DNA of 64,000 nucleotides. It comes from Pigmentiphaga humi (GTDB lineage Bacteria > Pseudomonadota > Gammaproteobacteria > Burkholderiales > Burkholderiaceae_B). The stretch lies in the NCBI RefSeq assembly GCF_900606115.1, contig NZ_UWPJ01000017.1, positions 238,606 to 302,605 of the forward strand, in the 5' to 3' direction. A program made the translations under genes and the position numbers. The notes beneath the pieces were generated by a model. That model worked only from the letters and a program-made list of their open reading frames with translations. It was not told the DNA's origin and did no database searches. Of this stretch, positions 55,262-63,906 are shown piece after piece (the first letter of the stretch is position 1; every line of letters starts with the position of its first letter).

Positions 55262-56260
55262 TCAGGCCGGCTGGATTTTCGCCGCCTTGACCACCTCGCG
55301 CCACTTGGCCAGTTCCTCGCGCGAGAGTTGGCCCAGCGCCTGGGGTGTCATGGTTTTGGGGGTGACGCCTTGCTTGACCAGGGTTGCGCGGATAGTGGCG
55401 TCGCCCAGCAAGCCGTTCAGGGCGGCGTTGTAGCGTCCCACCAAGGCGGGATCCATGCCGCGCGGGCCCCATACCGCGTACCAGGCGTCGGCGTCGTAGC
55501 CGGACGCGCCCAGGGTGGCCAGTGGGGCGATCGTGGTGTAGGTGGTGTCCTGCTCCTTGCGCGAGGCGCCCAGGATGACCAGGCGATTTTCCTGCTGCAT
55601 GGGCACGGCCACGTGCATGGGCTGGAACATGGCCTTGATGTGGCCGGCCAGCAGGTCGGTGGTGGCGCCCGCCGAGCCCTTGTAGGGCACGTGGACCATG
55701 TCCAGCTTCAGGTTGGCGGCCAGCATCTCCATGCACAGGTGATGGAAGGTGCCTTGACCCGGCGAGCCGTAGTTGACCTGGCCGGGGTTGCGCCGCACAT
55801 ACGCGGCGAATTGCTCCAGCGTGGTGACGCCCAGCGAGGGATGCACGCACAGCGCGAAATTGGTCGTGCCCAGCATCGCCACGGGGCTGAAGCTCTCGAT
55901 CACGTCGAACGGCACCGAGTTGTAGACCAGCGGCAGCGTCAGGGCGGTATTGGTGCTGAACGCCAGCGTATGGCCGTCGGGCGCGGCTTTGGCTACGGCG
56001 CCCAGCCCGATCATGCCCGAGGCCCCGGCCTTGTTCTCGACCACGAAGGAGCGGCCGGACAGTTCGCTCAGCCGCGGCGAGAGCAGGCGGGCGCAGAGGT
56101 CGGGCGTGGTGCCGGGTGTGAAGGGCACGATGACCTGTACCGCTTTCTCCGCCAGTCCCAGTGTGTCGGTCGCGGCCAGCAGCCGGCCGGGCGCCCAGGC
56201 CCCTGCCAGCAGCGTGGCGATGCATGTGCGCCGGCCGGGCCGGAAATCGGAATCCTGCAT
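55262..56260 (-). CDS. Bug/TctC-family periplasmic solute-binding protein of the gentisate-type cluster
   Basis: This 332-residue receptor has an unusual N-terminus: MQDSDFRPGRRTCIATLLAG contains a twin-arginine-like RR before the hydrophobic stretch. The family marks are AVQVIVPFTPGTTPD, VENKAGASGMIGLGAV and AAPDGHTLAF. It is the last gene of the minus-strand gentisate-type cluster, 43 bp after the FAD hydroxylase, so it probably binds a hydroxybenzoate or related aromatic acid. No TctAB is present. Use of Tat export is possible but not certain. Confidence 0.9.
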   Translation of the reverse strand: MQDSDFRPGRRTCIATLLAGAWAPGRLLAATDTLGLAEKAVQVIVPFTPGTTPDLCARLLSPRLSELSGRSFVVENKAGASGMIGLGAVAKAAPDGHTLAFSTNTALTLPLVYNSVPFDVIESFSPVAMLGTTNFALCVHPSLGVTTLEQFAAYVRRNPGQVNYGSPGQGTFHHLCMEMLAANLKLDMVHVPYKGSAGATTDLLAGHIKAMFQPMHVAVPMQQENRLVILGASRKEQDTTYTTIAPLATLGASGYDADAWYAVWGPRGMDPALVGRYNAALNGLLGDATIRATLVKQGVTPKTMTPQALGQLSREELAKWREVVKAAKIQPA

Positions 56261-56303
56261 GGTGGTTCTCCTCGTCGTTGTTGTGATGCCGGCATCCTGC
56301 CGG

Positions 56304-57509
56304 TTACTGGATCTCGTTGGCCCGCTTGATGCTGGCGAGCATGGATGAATTGATCAGGTACTGGCGATGCGCCTGCCGGTCGGCGACGGTTTGGCGCAAT
56401 TCGTCCAGGCGCTCGCGGCGCACTTGCGGATCGCGTTCTTCCAGCAGGCGCTTGTTGCGGATGGTGATGGCCTGCACGTACTCGACGTTGACCGTGCGGC
56501 GCTGGCGGTGGTAGCGGTCGAGGGTTGAGTCGGCGGCGCCGTGCAGCAGCACCTCGGCCAGCTTGCCGGTGAGGTTCATGGCGTCGTGGATGCCGCTGTT
56601 CAGCCCCATGCCGCCCAGCGGATTGTTGACGTGCGCGGCGTCGCCCGCCAGGAACACGCGGCGGTCGCGGAAGTCCTTGGCCACGCGCTGGTGCACCCGG
56701 TAGACGCTTTTGTACGGGATATCGTAGTCCAGGTCGGGCGACAGAAAGCCCTTGATCTTGCCCTGCACGAAGTCGGGCGCGAGCACGTCGGCCTCGTCCA
56801 TGTCCGGCGTGATGGGGAAGGCGATGCGCCAGATGGGCGGCGGGCCGTCGTGGGGCTGGATGAAGATCGCGCTCCATTCGTCCGGGTCGGCGATGTAGGC
56901 GTTGCCGGTGTATCCCTGCTCGCGCAGGTCATAGCGCGTGGCGAAGACCAGGAAGCGCTCGGGCCAGGTGAAGCCTTCGAACTCGGTGCCCATGGTCTTG
57001 CGCACGATGCTGCGCGCGCCGTCCGCGCCGATCAGGTAGCTGGCGCGGATCTCGCCGGTGCCGTCCCGCCCCGTGTAGGTAACCGTGACGCCGTCGGCGT
57101 CCTGTTCGTAGCCGGTGCATTGGTGCGCGAACAGCATGCGGACGTTGTTGTGGCCGCGTAGCGCCTCGGCGACGATGGCCGACAGCTTGTGCTGTTCGAC
57201 GTGCAGGCGGAAGGGGTAGGGCGTGAGGTCGGCGATCAGGCTCAGGTCGAACTGGGCGACCAGGCCGTCCTTGCGGTCGCGGACCTGCCATTCCGGCACG
57301 CGGATGGCGCGCGCGCGCAAGGTGTCGCCTATGCCCAGCGTATCGAGCATCTCGACGGTGGGCGGATGGAACGTGCCGGCGCGCAGGTCTTGCGGGATGT
57401 GGTCCTCGCTTTCGAGTACGACCACGTTGACGCCCTTCTGGGCCAGCGACAGGGCGGCGACCAGCCCGACAGGGCCGGCTCCGGAAATGACGACGGGATG
57501 ATGTTCCAT
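56304..57509 (-). CDS. FAD-dependent aromatic hydroxylase (flavin monooxygenase)
   Basis: This 401-residue group A flavin monooxygenase has the N-terminal FAD motif VVISGAGPVGLVAALSLAQK, the DG motif region LIGADGARSIVRKTMG and the second FAD motif FLAGDAAHVNNPLGGMGLNS. An early FHPPTVEMLDTLGIGDTLRA resembles the MhpA/phenol hydroxylase branch. The next gene upstream in the operon encodes gentisate dioxygenase, so the likely product is gentisate, from a hydroxybenzoate. It could also act on another phenol. The ATG at 57509 gives a standard N-terminus. Confidence 0.88.
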   Translation of the reverse strand: MEHHPVVISGAGPVGLVAALSLAQKGVNVVVLESEDHIPQDLRAGTFHPPTVEMLDTLGIGDTLRARAIRVPEWQVRDRKDGLVAQFDLSLIADLTPYPFRLHVEQHKLSAIVAEALRGHNNVRMLFAHQCTGYEQDADGVTVTYTGRDGTGEIRASYLIGADGARSIVRKTMGTEFEGFTWPERFLVFATRYDLREQGYTGNAYIADPDEWSAIFIQPHDGPPPIWRIAFPITPDMDEADVLAPDFVQGKIKGFLSPDLDYDIPYKSVYRVHQRVAKDFRDRRVFLAGDAAHVNNPLGGMGLNSGIHDAMNLTGKLAEVLLHGAADSTLDRYHRQRRTVNVEYVQAITIRNKRLLEERDPQVRRERLDELRQTVADRQAHRQYLINSSMLASIKRANEIQ

Positions 57510-57649
57510 ATTGGGTCCTATCCCCGAGAGGGCCGAGTTTGCCGGCTGTGGCCGCGCAACTGCGGCATCGGTATCGCCGGCTGGCCCGGCCCTGGGGCGG
57601 TTGACGGAAAAACGCGTGAGAATGGGCTGCGGCGGCGGCCCATCGTTGT

Positions 57650-58723
57650 TTATAGGGATCCGCTGGCGCCGCCGCGCTGTTCCCGCCACAGGCCCAGCGC
57701 CTCCTGCACCGGCCGGTCGGAGAAGCTGAACAGCACGGACTTCTCCTGGGGCACCAGGCGGTGCTCGGCCCAGCTCGGGATCACGAAGACGTCGTTGGGC
57801 TCGGCCAGGAAGCGGCGGTCTGCCAGCTCCACGAGCACCCGGCCCTCGAGCACGGCGAATACGGTGCCCGACGAACAGCGGTAGGGCAGGGGGTCGAAAC
57901 CCGCCGGGAGCAACTGCGCATAGGCGCCCATGGTCGGCATGGGCGGTCCGCCGGTCAGCGGGTCGATGTAGCGCAGCTTATAGCCGTGGCAAGGATCCGC
58001 CTCTCCGGCCGACTGCATGGCGTGCAGCGACGCGCGGGTGCGCTCGTACGGATAGCTGAACAGCGGCGAGGCCTTGTTGGCCGGCGGCTGCCAGTCCATG
58101 GGCGCCAGGCCGTTGCCGTAGCGCATCTGGCTGTCGCCCACCGGCCGCAGCAGTTCCTGCCGGTCGGCCTGGGAGGACTGCGCGAAGCTGGCGTCGAGCA
58201 TGCCCACCAATTGCACGTCCAGGCCGTCGAGCCAGATCATCGGAGCGTCGCTGTCGTTGCCGTGGTCGTGCCAGGTCCACGACGGCGTGGTGACGAAGTC
58301 GCCGCGGCGCATGATGGTTTTTTCGCCATTGACCGAGGTGTATGCGCCGTCGCCTTCCAGGATCAGCCGCAGGGCCGACTGGCTGTGGCGATGGGCGCGC
58401 GCGACCTCGCCGGGCAGGATGGCCTGCAGGCCGGCGTAGAGCGAGGTGGTGATCGCCGCCTTGCCGCGCAGGCCGGGATTTTCGAGGATGAGCACGCGGC
58501 GCTCGGCTTCCTCGGCGGTGATGAGGCCGGTCGCTTCGGTCAGATAGGGGCGCACCTTCTGATAGGACCAGTGCGCCGGCTGGCAGTCCGAGCGCGGCGT
58601 CGGGGTCACCAGGTTATGCAGTTGTTCCCACAGCGGCGCGAGATTGTCCGCGCCGATGCGGGCGTAGAAGGCCTCGCGTTCGGCGCGGGTGGCGGCCTGC
58701 GCGGCTTTGTCTGGGTTATCCAT
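57650..58723 (-). CDS. Gentisate 1,2-dioxygenase
   Basis: This is a 357-residue bicupin Fe(II) enzyme. The N-terminal cupin carries the metal site (ARAHRHSQSALRLILEGDGA with two His, later WTWHDHGN with His). The second cupin is PYRCSSGTVFAVLEGRVLVE with VIPSWAEHRLV. The N-terminal region LAPLWEQLHNLVTPTPRSDC and YLTEATGLITAEEAERRVL are typical of gentisate 1,2-dioxygenases. It cleaves gentisate to maleylpyruvate. It is followed by the FAD hydroxylase and preceded by the FAH-family hydrolase, which completes a short gentisate pathway. Confidence 0.92.
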   Translation of the reverse strand: MDNPDKAAQAATRAEREAFYARIGADNLAPLWEQLHNLVTPTPRSDCQPAHWSYQKVRPYLTEATGLITAEEAERRVLILENPGLRGKAAITTSLYAGLQAILPGEVARAHRHSQSALRLILEGDGAYTSVNGEKTIMRRGDFVTTPSWTWHDHGNDSDAPMIWLDGLDVQLVGMLDASFAQSSQADRQELLRPVGDSQMRYGNGLAPMDWQPPANKASPLFSYPYERTRASLHAMQSAGEADPCHGYKLRYIDPLTGGPPMPTMGAYAQLLPAGFDPLPYRCSSGTVFAVLEGRVLVELADRRFLAEPNDVFVIPSWAEHRLVPQEKSVLFSFSDRPVQEALGLWREQRGGASGSL

Positions 58724-58765
58724 GTGTCTCCTCCACCGGGACGGTAGCGCGGCGGTGCCGCTGTC

Positions 58766-59641
58766 TCAGCCGTGTACGGCGACGTCCATCGTGCCGATGC
58801 CCTCGATGCGGGCGTGCATGACGTCGCCGGGCTGGACCGTGCCCACGCCTTCCGGCGTGCCGGTCATGATGACGTCGCCCGGATACAGGGTGTAGACGCT
58901 GGACGCCAGTTCGATCAGTTCGGCGATGCCGGTGATCAGGTCGCGGGTGTTGGCGTCCTGGCGGGGTTCGTCGTTGACGTGGATGGAGAAGGAAAGATTG
59001 CCCGGATCGGCGATCTCGTCGGCGGTGACCAGCCAGGGCCCCAGGACCGAGTACGTGTCGGCCGATTTGCGGAAGCTGCGATCTTCCGTGCCGCGCACCG
59101 TCATGTCCAGGCCGATGCAGTAGCCGGCGACGTACGAGAAGGCATCGCTGGCGGGGATGTCCTTGCCGCGCCTGCCGATCACCACGGCGAGTTCGACCTC
59201 GTGGTCGTTGCGCCGGCCCGGGAAGGCGATGCGCACGCCTTCTCCCGCTCCCACCACCGACTGCGCCGATTTCAGGAACACGCCGAACTTGGCGACCGGG
59301 CTCTTGAACCCCTCGTAGTGGGCCACGTGGACGTTGTTGTGGATCTGCGCATCGGCCAGGGATTCGTCGACGTGGGCGTGGTAGTTGAGCGGCGCTGCGA
59401 TCACCTTGGCCGGCGTGGCTACCGGGCTCAACAGCCTGACCTCGGCCAGCGGCCGCGCGCTCGCCTGCCGGCGGGCGGCCTGCAGCGCCGGCTTGAGCTG
59501 GTCCAGGTGCTCGATCAACTGGTCGCCCGGCGGCACGGGCCAGCGCAGGGCGGGCAGTTGTTCCAGCACGGCGCTGACGTCATAGACCTTATCGTCTTCC
59601 ACCAGGCCGAGGCGGCCTTCGTCGTAACGGCAAATTCTCAT
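58766..59641 (-). CDS. FAH-family hydrolase (probable fumarylpyruvate/maleylpyruvate hydrolase)
   Basis: This 291-residue enzyme of the fumarylacetoacetate-hydrolase fold has the metal-binding EVE in RRNDHEVELAVVIGRRG, an Asp in YCIGLDMTVRG and a C-terminal GDVIMTGTPEGVG. Its place directly before gentisate dioxygenase suggests that it hydrolyses the ring-cleavage product. No maleylpyruvate isomerase is present, so direct hydrolysis of maleylpyruvate is possible. The ATG at 59641 is preferred to an extension to 59695, because it begins the family's usual MRICRYDEG. Confidence 0.9.
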   Translation of the reverse strand: MRICRYDEGRLGLVEDDKVYDVSAVLEQLPALRWPVPPGDQLIEHLDQLKPALQAARRQASARPLAEVRLLSPVATPAKVIAAPLNYHAHVDESLADAQIHNNVHVAHYEGFKSPVAKFGVFLKSAQSVVGAGEGVRIAFPGRRNDHEVELAVVIGRRGKDIPASDAFSYVAGYCIGLDMTVRGTEDRSFRKSADTYSVLGPWLVTADEIADPGNLSFSIHVNDEPRQDANTRDLITGIAELIELASSVYTLYPGDVIMTGTPEGVGTVQPGDVMHARIEGIGTMDVAVHG

Positions 59642-59710
59642 CTTTTCTCCACGTGTGCCCATGCGCGGCCCGGGCGCCTGCTCTCCGGCAGGCAAGGCCG
59701 ATGCTTAATT

Positions 59711-59724
59711 TTGAGCACGTTCAA
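59711..59724. promoter_or_regulatory. Inverted repeat upstream of the gentisate-type operon
   Basis: TTGA-N6-TCAA (TTGAGCACGTTCAA) lies in the 133 bp gap between the tartrate dehydratase gene and the FAH-family hydrolase gene, in an AT-rich patch. It may be an operator for a separate gentisate promoter. The half-sites are short, so chance is possible. Confidence 0.4.
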
Positions 59725-59774
59725 TTTTATGGAGATGGAATCGCCGCGTCAATCGGGCGCGATCCCGGGCGGAG

Positions 59775-60944
59775 TCATGCCGCCAGGCGCTTCATTTCGG
59801 CATACAGGTCGCTCTTGCCTTCGAAGCCTATGCCCGGCAGCTCTGGCATGGCGATGTGGCCCTGTTCTACGCGCACGCCGTCGGGGAAGCCGCCGTAGGG
59901 CTGGAACAGGTCGGGATAGCTCTCGTTGCCCCCGAGGCCCAGCCCCGCCGCGATGTTCAGTGACATCTGGTGGCCGCCGTGGGGAATGCAGCGGCGCGGC
60001 GACCAGCCGCAGGTCCGCAGGACTTGCAGCGTGCGTTCGTATTCGACCAATCCGTACGACAGCGCGCAGTCGAACTGCAGCCAGTCGCGGTCGGGCCGCA
60101 TGCCGCCGTAGCGGATCAGGTTGCGCGCGTCCTGGTGGCTGAACAGGTTTTCGCCGGTGGCCATGGGGCGGGGGTAGTACTCGGCCAGCGTGGCCTGGAG
60201 CGCGTAGTCCAGCGGGTCGCCGGCTTCTTCGTACCAGAAGAGCGGGTAATCGCGAAGCATCTTGGCGTAGGCGATGGCGGTGTCGAGGTCGAAGCGGCCG
60301 TTGGCGTCCACCGCCAATTGCGCCTGGCTGCCGATCTCGGCCAGCACGGCCTCGATGCGGCCGCGGTCCTCGGCCAGGGAGGCGCCGCCTATTTTCATCT
60401 TGACGACGTTGTAGCCGCGATCCAGGTAGGAGCGCATCTCGGCGCGCAGGGCGTCGTTGCCCTTGCCGGGATAGTAGTAGCCGCCGGCGGCGTAGACGAA
60501 CACGCGCGGGTCGGCCTGTACGCCGTGGCGCTGGGCCAGCAGGCGGAACAGCGGCTGGCCTTCGATCTTGGCCACGGCGTCCCAGACCGCCATGTCTATG
60601 GTGCCCACCGCCACCGAACGTTCGCCATGGCCGCCGGGCTTCTCGTTGCTCATTGCCGCGTCCCAGACCTTGTGCGGGTCGAGGTTGGTGCCTGCGTCGT
60701 TCAGCAGCGAAGCCGGATCGGCCTGCAGGATGCGCGGCGCGAAGCGCTCGCGGATCAGGCCGCCCTGGCCGTAGCGGCCGTTGGAGTTGAAGCCGTAGCC
60801 GACCACCGGCTTGCCGTCGCGCACGGCATCGGTCACCACCGCGACCAGGCTGGTCGTCATTTTGGAGAAGTCGATGTAGGCGTTGCGGATGGGAGATGAA
60901 ATCGGCCGGGTGATCTCGCGGATGTCGACGATGCGGACGGACAT
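59775..60944 (-). CDS. tarD: D-tartrate dehydratase (enolase superfamily, TarD)
   Basis: This 389-residue enolase-superfamily enzyme dehydrates D-tartrate to oxaloacetate. The residues expected for the Bradyrhizobium D-tartrate dehydratase fall at identical numbers from the ATG at 60944: catalytic K184 (VVKMKIGGA), metal ligands D213 (LAVDANGRF), E239 (WYEEAGD) and E265 (ATGENLF), and H322 (CIPHGGHQM). The N-terminus MSVRIVDIREITRPISSPIR agrees too. It is divergent from a LysR regulator 102 bp away. It is upstream on the same strand as the gentisate-type genes, but tartrate has no clear link to gentisate breakdown. Confidence 0.93.
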   Translation of the reverse strand: MSVRIVDIREITRPISSPIRNAYIDFSKMTTSLVAVVTDAVRDGKPVVGYGFNSNGRYGQGGLIRERFAPRILQADPASLLNDAGTNLDPHKVWDAAMSNEKPGGHGERSVAVGTIDMAVWDAVAKIEGQPLFRLLAQRHGVQADPRVFVYAAGGYYYPGKGNDALRAEMRSYLDRGYNVVKMKIGGASLAEDRGRIEAVLAEIGSQAQLAVDANGRFDLDTAIAYAKMLRDYPLFWYEEAGDPLDYALQATLAEYYPRPMATGENLFSHQDARNLIRYGGMRPDRDWLQFDCALSYGLVEYERTLQVLRTCGWSPRRCIPHGGHQMSLNIAAGLGLGGNESYPDLFQPYGGFPDGVRVEQGHIAMPELPGIGFEGKSDLYAEMKRLAA

Positions 60945-61046
60945 GATGGCTCCTTTTGTGTGGCGATGCGGGGGTATCATGCCGGTTGCCGCGCCGGCGG
61001 GCCAATGCCGGTTTTCTCTGTTTCCATGCTTTGCAGGCATCGGCCC

Positions 61047-61961
61047 ATGAACCTGATCTGGCTGGAAGATTTCCTGGTCCTTGCCGAATGCGGCAATTTC
61101 TCGCGCGCCGCCGAGCTGCGGCACATGACGCAGCCGGCGTTCAGCCGCCGCATCCGGATGCTGGAAGAGTGGCTGGGCGTGACGCTGTTCGACCGCGCCA
61201 CCCATCCGGTCACGCTCACCGATACCGGGCTATGGTTTCGCTCGACGGCGCAAGACATGCTGGCGCGGGTCGAGCGCATTCCCGACGAGGCGCGCCGCGT
61301 CGCGCAGGCCAGTTCGGCCACGCTGCGCTTCGTAGCCACGCATGCCTTGTCGCTGACCTTCCTGCCGGACTGGCTGCGCGGCCTGGAGTCGCGCCTGGAC
61401 CTGGGGCCGATCCAGCTGGTGTCCGACGTGGCCCAGCAGTGCGAGGCGCTGATGACGCAGGGGCGGGCGCAGTTCTTCCTGTGCCATGCCCATGAGCAGA
61501 TGCCGGCGCGGCTCGACCCGTCGGCGTATCCGTCGATCAGGGTGGGCGGCGACGCCTTGGTGCCGGTCTGCGCGCCCGACAGGCAGGGCCGCGCCCGGTT
61601 CGTGCTGGGCGCGGGCGGCGGGAAGCGGGTGCCGATATTGTCTTATAGCGCCGAGTCGGGCCTGGGGCGCATCGTGCGGGCGGTGCATGGGGCAGCGCTG
61701 GCGCGCTTGCGCGCCGACGTCGCCGTGACGGCGCATCTGGCCACCGTGCTGCATTCGATGGCACGGGGCGGCCGCGGCGTGGCCTGGCTGCCGATGAGCC
61801 TGGTGCGGGGAGAGATCGAGCGGGGGGAACTGCGGGAGGCGGGCGGCGAGGAATGGCGCATCGCGCTGGAGATTCGCCTGATCCGCCGCGGCGAGGCCGA
61901 GCCCGCGGCGGCGGAGGCTTTCTGGCGGGCGGCGGCAGCGGCCGCCGGGCCTGGCGGGTGA
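61047..61961 (+). CDS. LysR-family transcriptional regulator
   Basis: This 304-residue protein has the LysR winged helix (MNLIWLEDFLVLAECGNFSR, then TQPAFSRRIRMLEEWLGVTL) and a full effector domain. It is divergent from tarD, so it probably controls D-tartrate use and perhaps the gentisate-type genes behind it. The ATG at 61047 matches LysR N-termini. An extension to 60960 adds unrelated residues. Its end is only four bases from the minE stop. Confidence 0.92.
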   Translation: MNLIWLEDFLVLAECGNFSRAAELRHMTQPAFSRRIRMLEEWLGVTLFDRATHPVTLTDTGLWFRSTAQDMLARVERIPDEARRVAQASSATLRFVATHALSLTFLPDWLRGLESRLDLGPIQLVSDVAQQCEALMTQGRAQFFLCHAHEQMPARLDPSAYPSIRVGGDALVPVCAPDRQGRARFVLGAGGGKRVPILSYSAESGLGRIVRAVHGAALARLRADVAVTAHLATVLHSMARGGRGVAWLPMSLVRGEIERGELREAGGEEWRIALEIRLIRRGEAEPAAAEAFWRAAAAAAGPGG

Positions 61962-61965
61962 TCCG

Positions 61966-62226
61966 TCAGCTGGCCGACGGCATCTCGATCTTGACTTCCA
62001 GCACTTCGAAGGTGTCCTGGCGTTCCAGGTTCACCTTGATGTCGTCGGGATCGATCTTGACGTACTTGGAGATGACGGCCACCAGTTCCTTCTGCAATTG
62101 CGGCAGGTAGTCGGCCGATGCGCCCGTGCCCGAACGCTCGTGGGCAAGGATGATCTGCAGCCGCTCCTTGGCGACGCCAGCCGTCGAAGGCTTTTTTTGC
62201 CCGAGGAAAAAGGAGAGCAGCGACAT
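61966..62226 (-). CDS. minE: Cell division topological specificity factor MinE
   Basis: MinE (86 residues) drives pole-to-pole oscillation of MinCD so that the Z ring forms at midcell. The N-terminal membrane-targeting and anti-MinCD helix ([16 protein letters not shown], then [13 protein letters not shown]) and the C-terminal topology domain ([16 protein letters not shown]) are normal. It is last of minC-minD-minE on the minus strand, three bases after minD. Confidence 0.96.
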   Translation of the reverse strand: MSLLSFFLGQKKPSTAGVAKERLQIILAHERSGTGASADYLPQLQKELVAVISKYVKIDPDDIKVNLERQDTFEVLEVKIEMPSAS

Positions 62227-62229
62227 CGA

Positions 62230-63045
62230 TTATTTACCTCCGAACAGGCGCTTGAACAGGCCGGGCTTTTCGTAGTCGACGAAGCGCAGCGGCTTGTCTT
62301 CGCCCAGGTAGCGGGCGACCACGTCCTGGTAGGCCTCGGCCACGGACGTGCCCTTGAGGTGAATGGCCGGCGTGCCCTGGTTGGAGGCCTGCAGCACGTC
62401 TTCGGATTCGGGAATCACGCCGATCAGCTTGATGCGCAGGATGTCTTCGACGTCTTTGAGCGACAGCATTTCGCCTTCGGCCACGCGCTTGGCGTTGTAG
62501 CGGGTCAGCAGCAGGTGTTCCTTGACGGGCTCTTCGCTTTCGACGGCGCGGCGCGATTTGGCCGACAGGATGCCGAGGATGCGGTCGGAGTCGCGCACCG
62601 AGGAGACCTCGGGGTTGGTCACGACCAGCGCGTCGTCGGCGAAGTAGGCCGCCATGAGGGCGCCGGATTCGATGCCCGCGGGCGAGTCGCAGACGATGTA
62701 TTCGAAATTCATTTCCTTCAGGCCGTCCATGACTTTCTGGACGCCTTCCTGGGTGAGGGCGTCTTTGTCGCGGGTCTGGGAGGCGGGCAGGATGTAGAGG
62801 TTTTCCAGCTGCTTGTCGCGGATCAGCGCCTGGTTGAGGGTGGCCTCGCCCTGGACGACGTTGATCAGGTCGTAGACGACGCGGCGTTCGCAGCCCATGA
62901 TGAGGTCGAGGTTGCGCAGGCCGACGTCGAAGTCGATCACGGCGGTCTTGTGTCCGCGCAAGGCCAATCCGGCGGAGAAGCTGGCGCTGGTGGTGGTTTT
63001 GCCGACGCCGCCTTTGCCTGAAGTCACGACAACGATACGTGCCAT
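62230..63045 (-). CDS. minD: Septum site-determining ATPase MinD
   Basis: MinD (271 residues) is a membrane-cycling ParA/MinD ATPase that recruits MinC. It has the deviant Walker A SGKGGVGKTTTSAS, the switch regions VIDFDVGLRNLDL and YIVCDSPAGIE, and a C-terminal amphipathic membrane-targeting helix (EKPGLFKRLFGGK). Its start is 20 bp after minC. It acts with MinC and MinE. Confidence 0.97.
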   Translation of the reverse strand: MARIVVVTSGKGGVGKTTTSASFSAGLALRGHKTAVIDFDVGLRNLDLIMGCERRVVYDLINVVQGEATLNQALIRDKQLENLYILPASQTRDKDALTQEGVQKVMDGLKEMNFEYIVCDSPAGIESGALMAAYFADDALVVTNPEVSSVRDSDRILGILSAKSRRAVESEEPVKEHLLLTRYNAKRVAEGEMLSLKDVEDILRIKLIGVIPESEDVLQASNQGTPAIHLKGTSVAEAYQDVVARYLGEDKPLRFVDYEKPGLFKRLFGGK

Positions 63046-63065
63046 GGGGTGTGGATCCTTATGAG

Positions 63066-63860
63066 TTAGATGGGCAAGGGTTCGACCAGCAGTTTTTCGC
63101 CGTCGAGGCGAATGATTGCCGGTTTGTCCTGGATGTCGGGAGGCAGGGCCGTGGTCATCGTGCGGTAGACGCCGGCGATGGCGACCAGCTCTGCCTCGAA
63201 CTGCGTAGTGTAGATGCGCGCGCTGGCATCGCCGCGCGCGCCGGCGATGGCTTTGCCGCGCAGCGGGCCGTAGATGTGGACGTTGCCGTCGGCGATCACT
63301 TCGGCGCCGTTGCTGACGACGCCCAGGACGATGAGGTCGGATTGCCGGGCGTAGATGCGCTGGCCTGAGCGCAGCGGTTTTTCGATCACCATGGTGGGCA
63401 CGGAGCGGGGCGCGGCCGGATCGGCGGCTGCCGCGGCGCCGGGCGCCTGGGGCGCGGGCTCGGCGGGCGCAGCGACGATTTCGGCGGCGGGGGCCGGCGC
63501 GGCCGCAGGCGGTTCGGCGCTGGCTTCGGCTTCGCCGGAGGGCTTGCGGGTCGGCGCGGCGGGCAGCGACAGCTGGGCCAGGCCGGCTTCGCGGGCGGAT
63601 TCGGCCAGTTCGGGCGGGACCATGATGCCGATGGTGGGCAGGCTGTGCGCGAGCAGGGCGTCGACGAGCTGGCGCCAGTCCATCGGGGCGTCCAGGCGCG
63701 AGGCGTCGATGACGACGGGCTCGTCTTCGAAGAAGCCGGCGGCTTCCTGCATGCGCTGGTCGAGCGCGGCTAGTACGGCCGCGAGGTCGGAGGTGTGGAG
63801 CACGACGCGGATGGCGTAGAGCGAGGTGCTTTTGATGTCTAGGACGGGACTGGCTTCCAT
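63066..63860 (-). CDS. minC: Septum site-determining protein MinC
   Basis: MinC (264 residues from the ATG at 63860) inhibits FtsZ polymerisation away from midcell. The N-terminal domain (about residues 1-105) starts MEASPVLDIKSTSLYAIRVV. A long Ala/Pro linker follows (about 110-160, PPAAAPAPAAEIVAAPAEPA). The C-terminal beta-helix binds MinD (SGQRIYARQSDLIVLGVVSN, VHIYGPLRGKAIAGARGD). The linker is longer than in E. coli MinC, as often in beta-proteobacteria. A possible TAGAAT -10 lies 41 bases upstream. Confidence 0.95.
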   Translation of the reverse strand: MEASPVLDIKSTSLYAIRVVLHTSDLAAVLAALDQRMQEAAGFFEDEPVVIDASRLDAPMDWRQLVDALLAHSLPTIGIMVPPELAESAREAGLAQLSLPAAPTRKPSGEAEASAEPPAAAPAPAAEIVAAPAEPAPQAPGAAAAADPAAPRSVPTMVIEKPLRSGQRIYARQSDLIVLGVVSNGAEVIADGNVHIYGPLRGKAIAGARGDASARIYTTQFEAELVAIAGVYRTMTTALPPDIQDKPAIIRLDGEKLLVEPLPI

Positions 63861-63900
63861 GGGGGGCGCCGCGGCGGCGCGCGGAGTGCGCAAAAGTCTG

Positions 63901-63906
63901 ATTCTA
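63901..63906 (-). promoter_or_regulatory. Candidate -10 box for minCDE
   Basis: TAGAAT on the minus strand (63906-63901) is 41 bases upstream of the minC start codon. No consensus -35 is visible at the expected distance, so support is weak. The rest of the right edge, to 64000, shows no gene. Confidence 0.3.
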
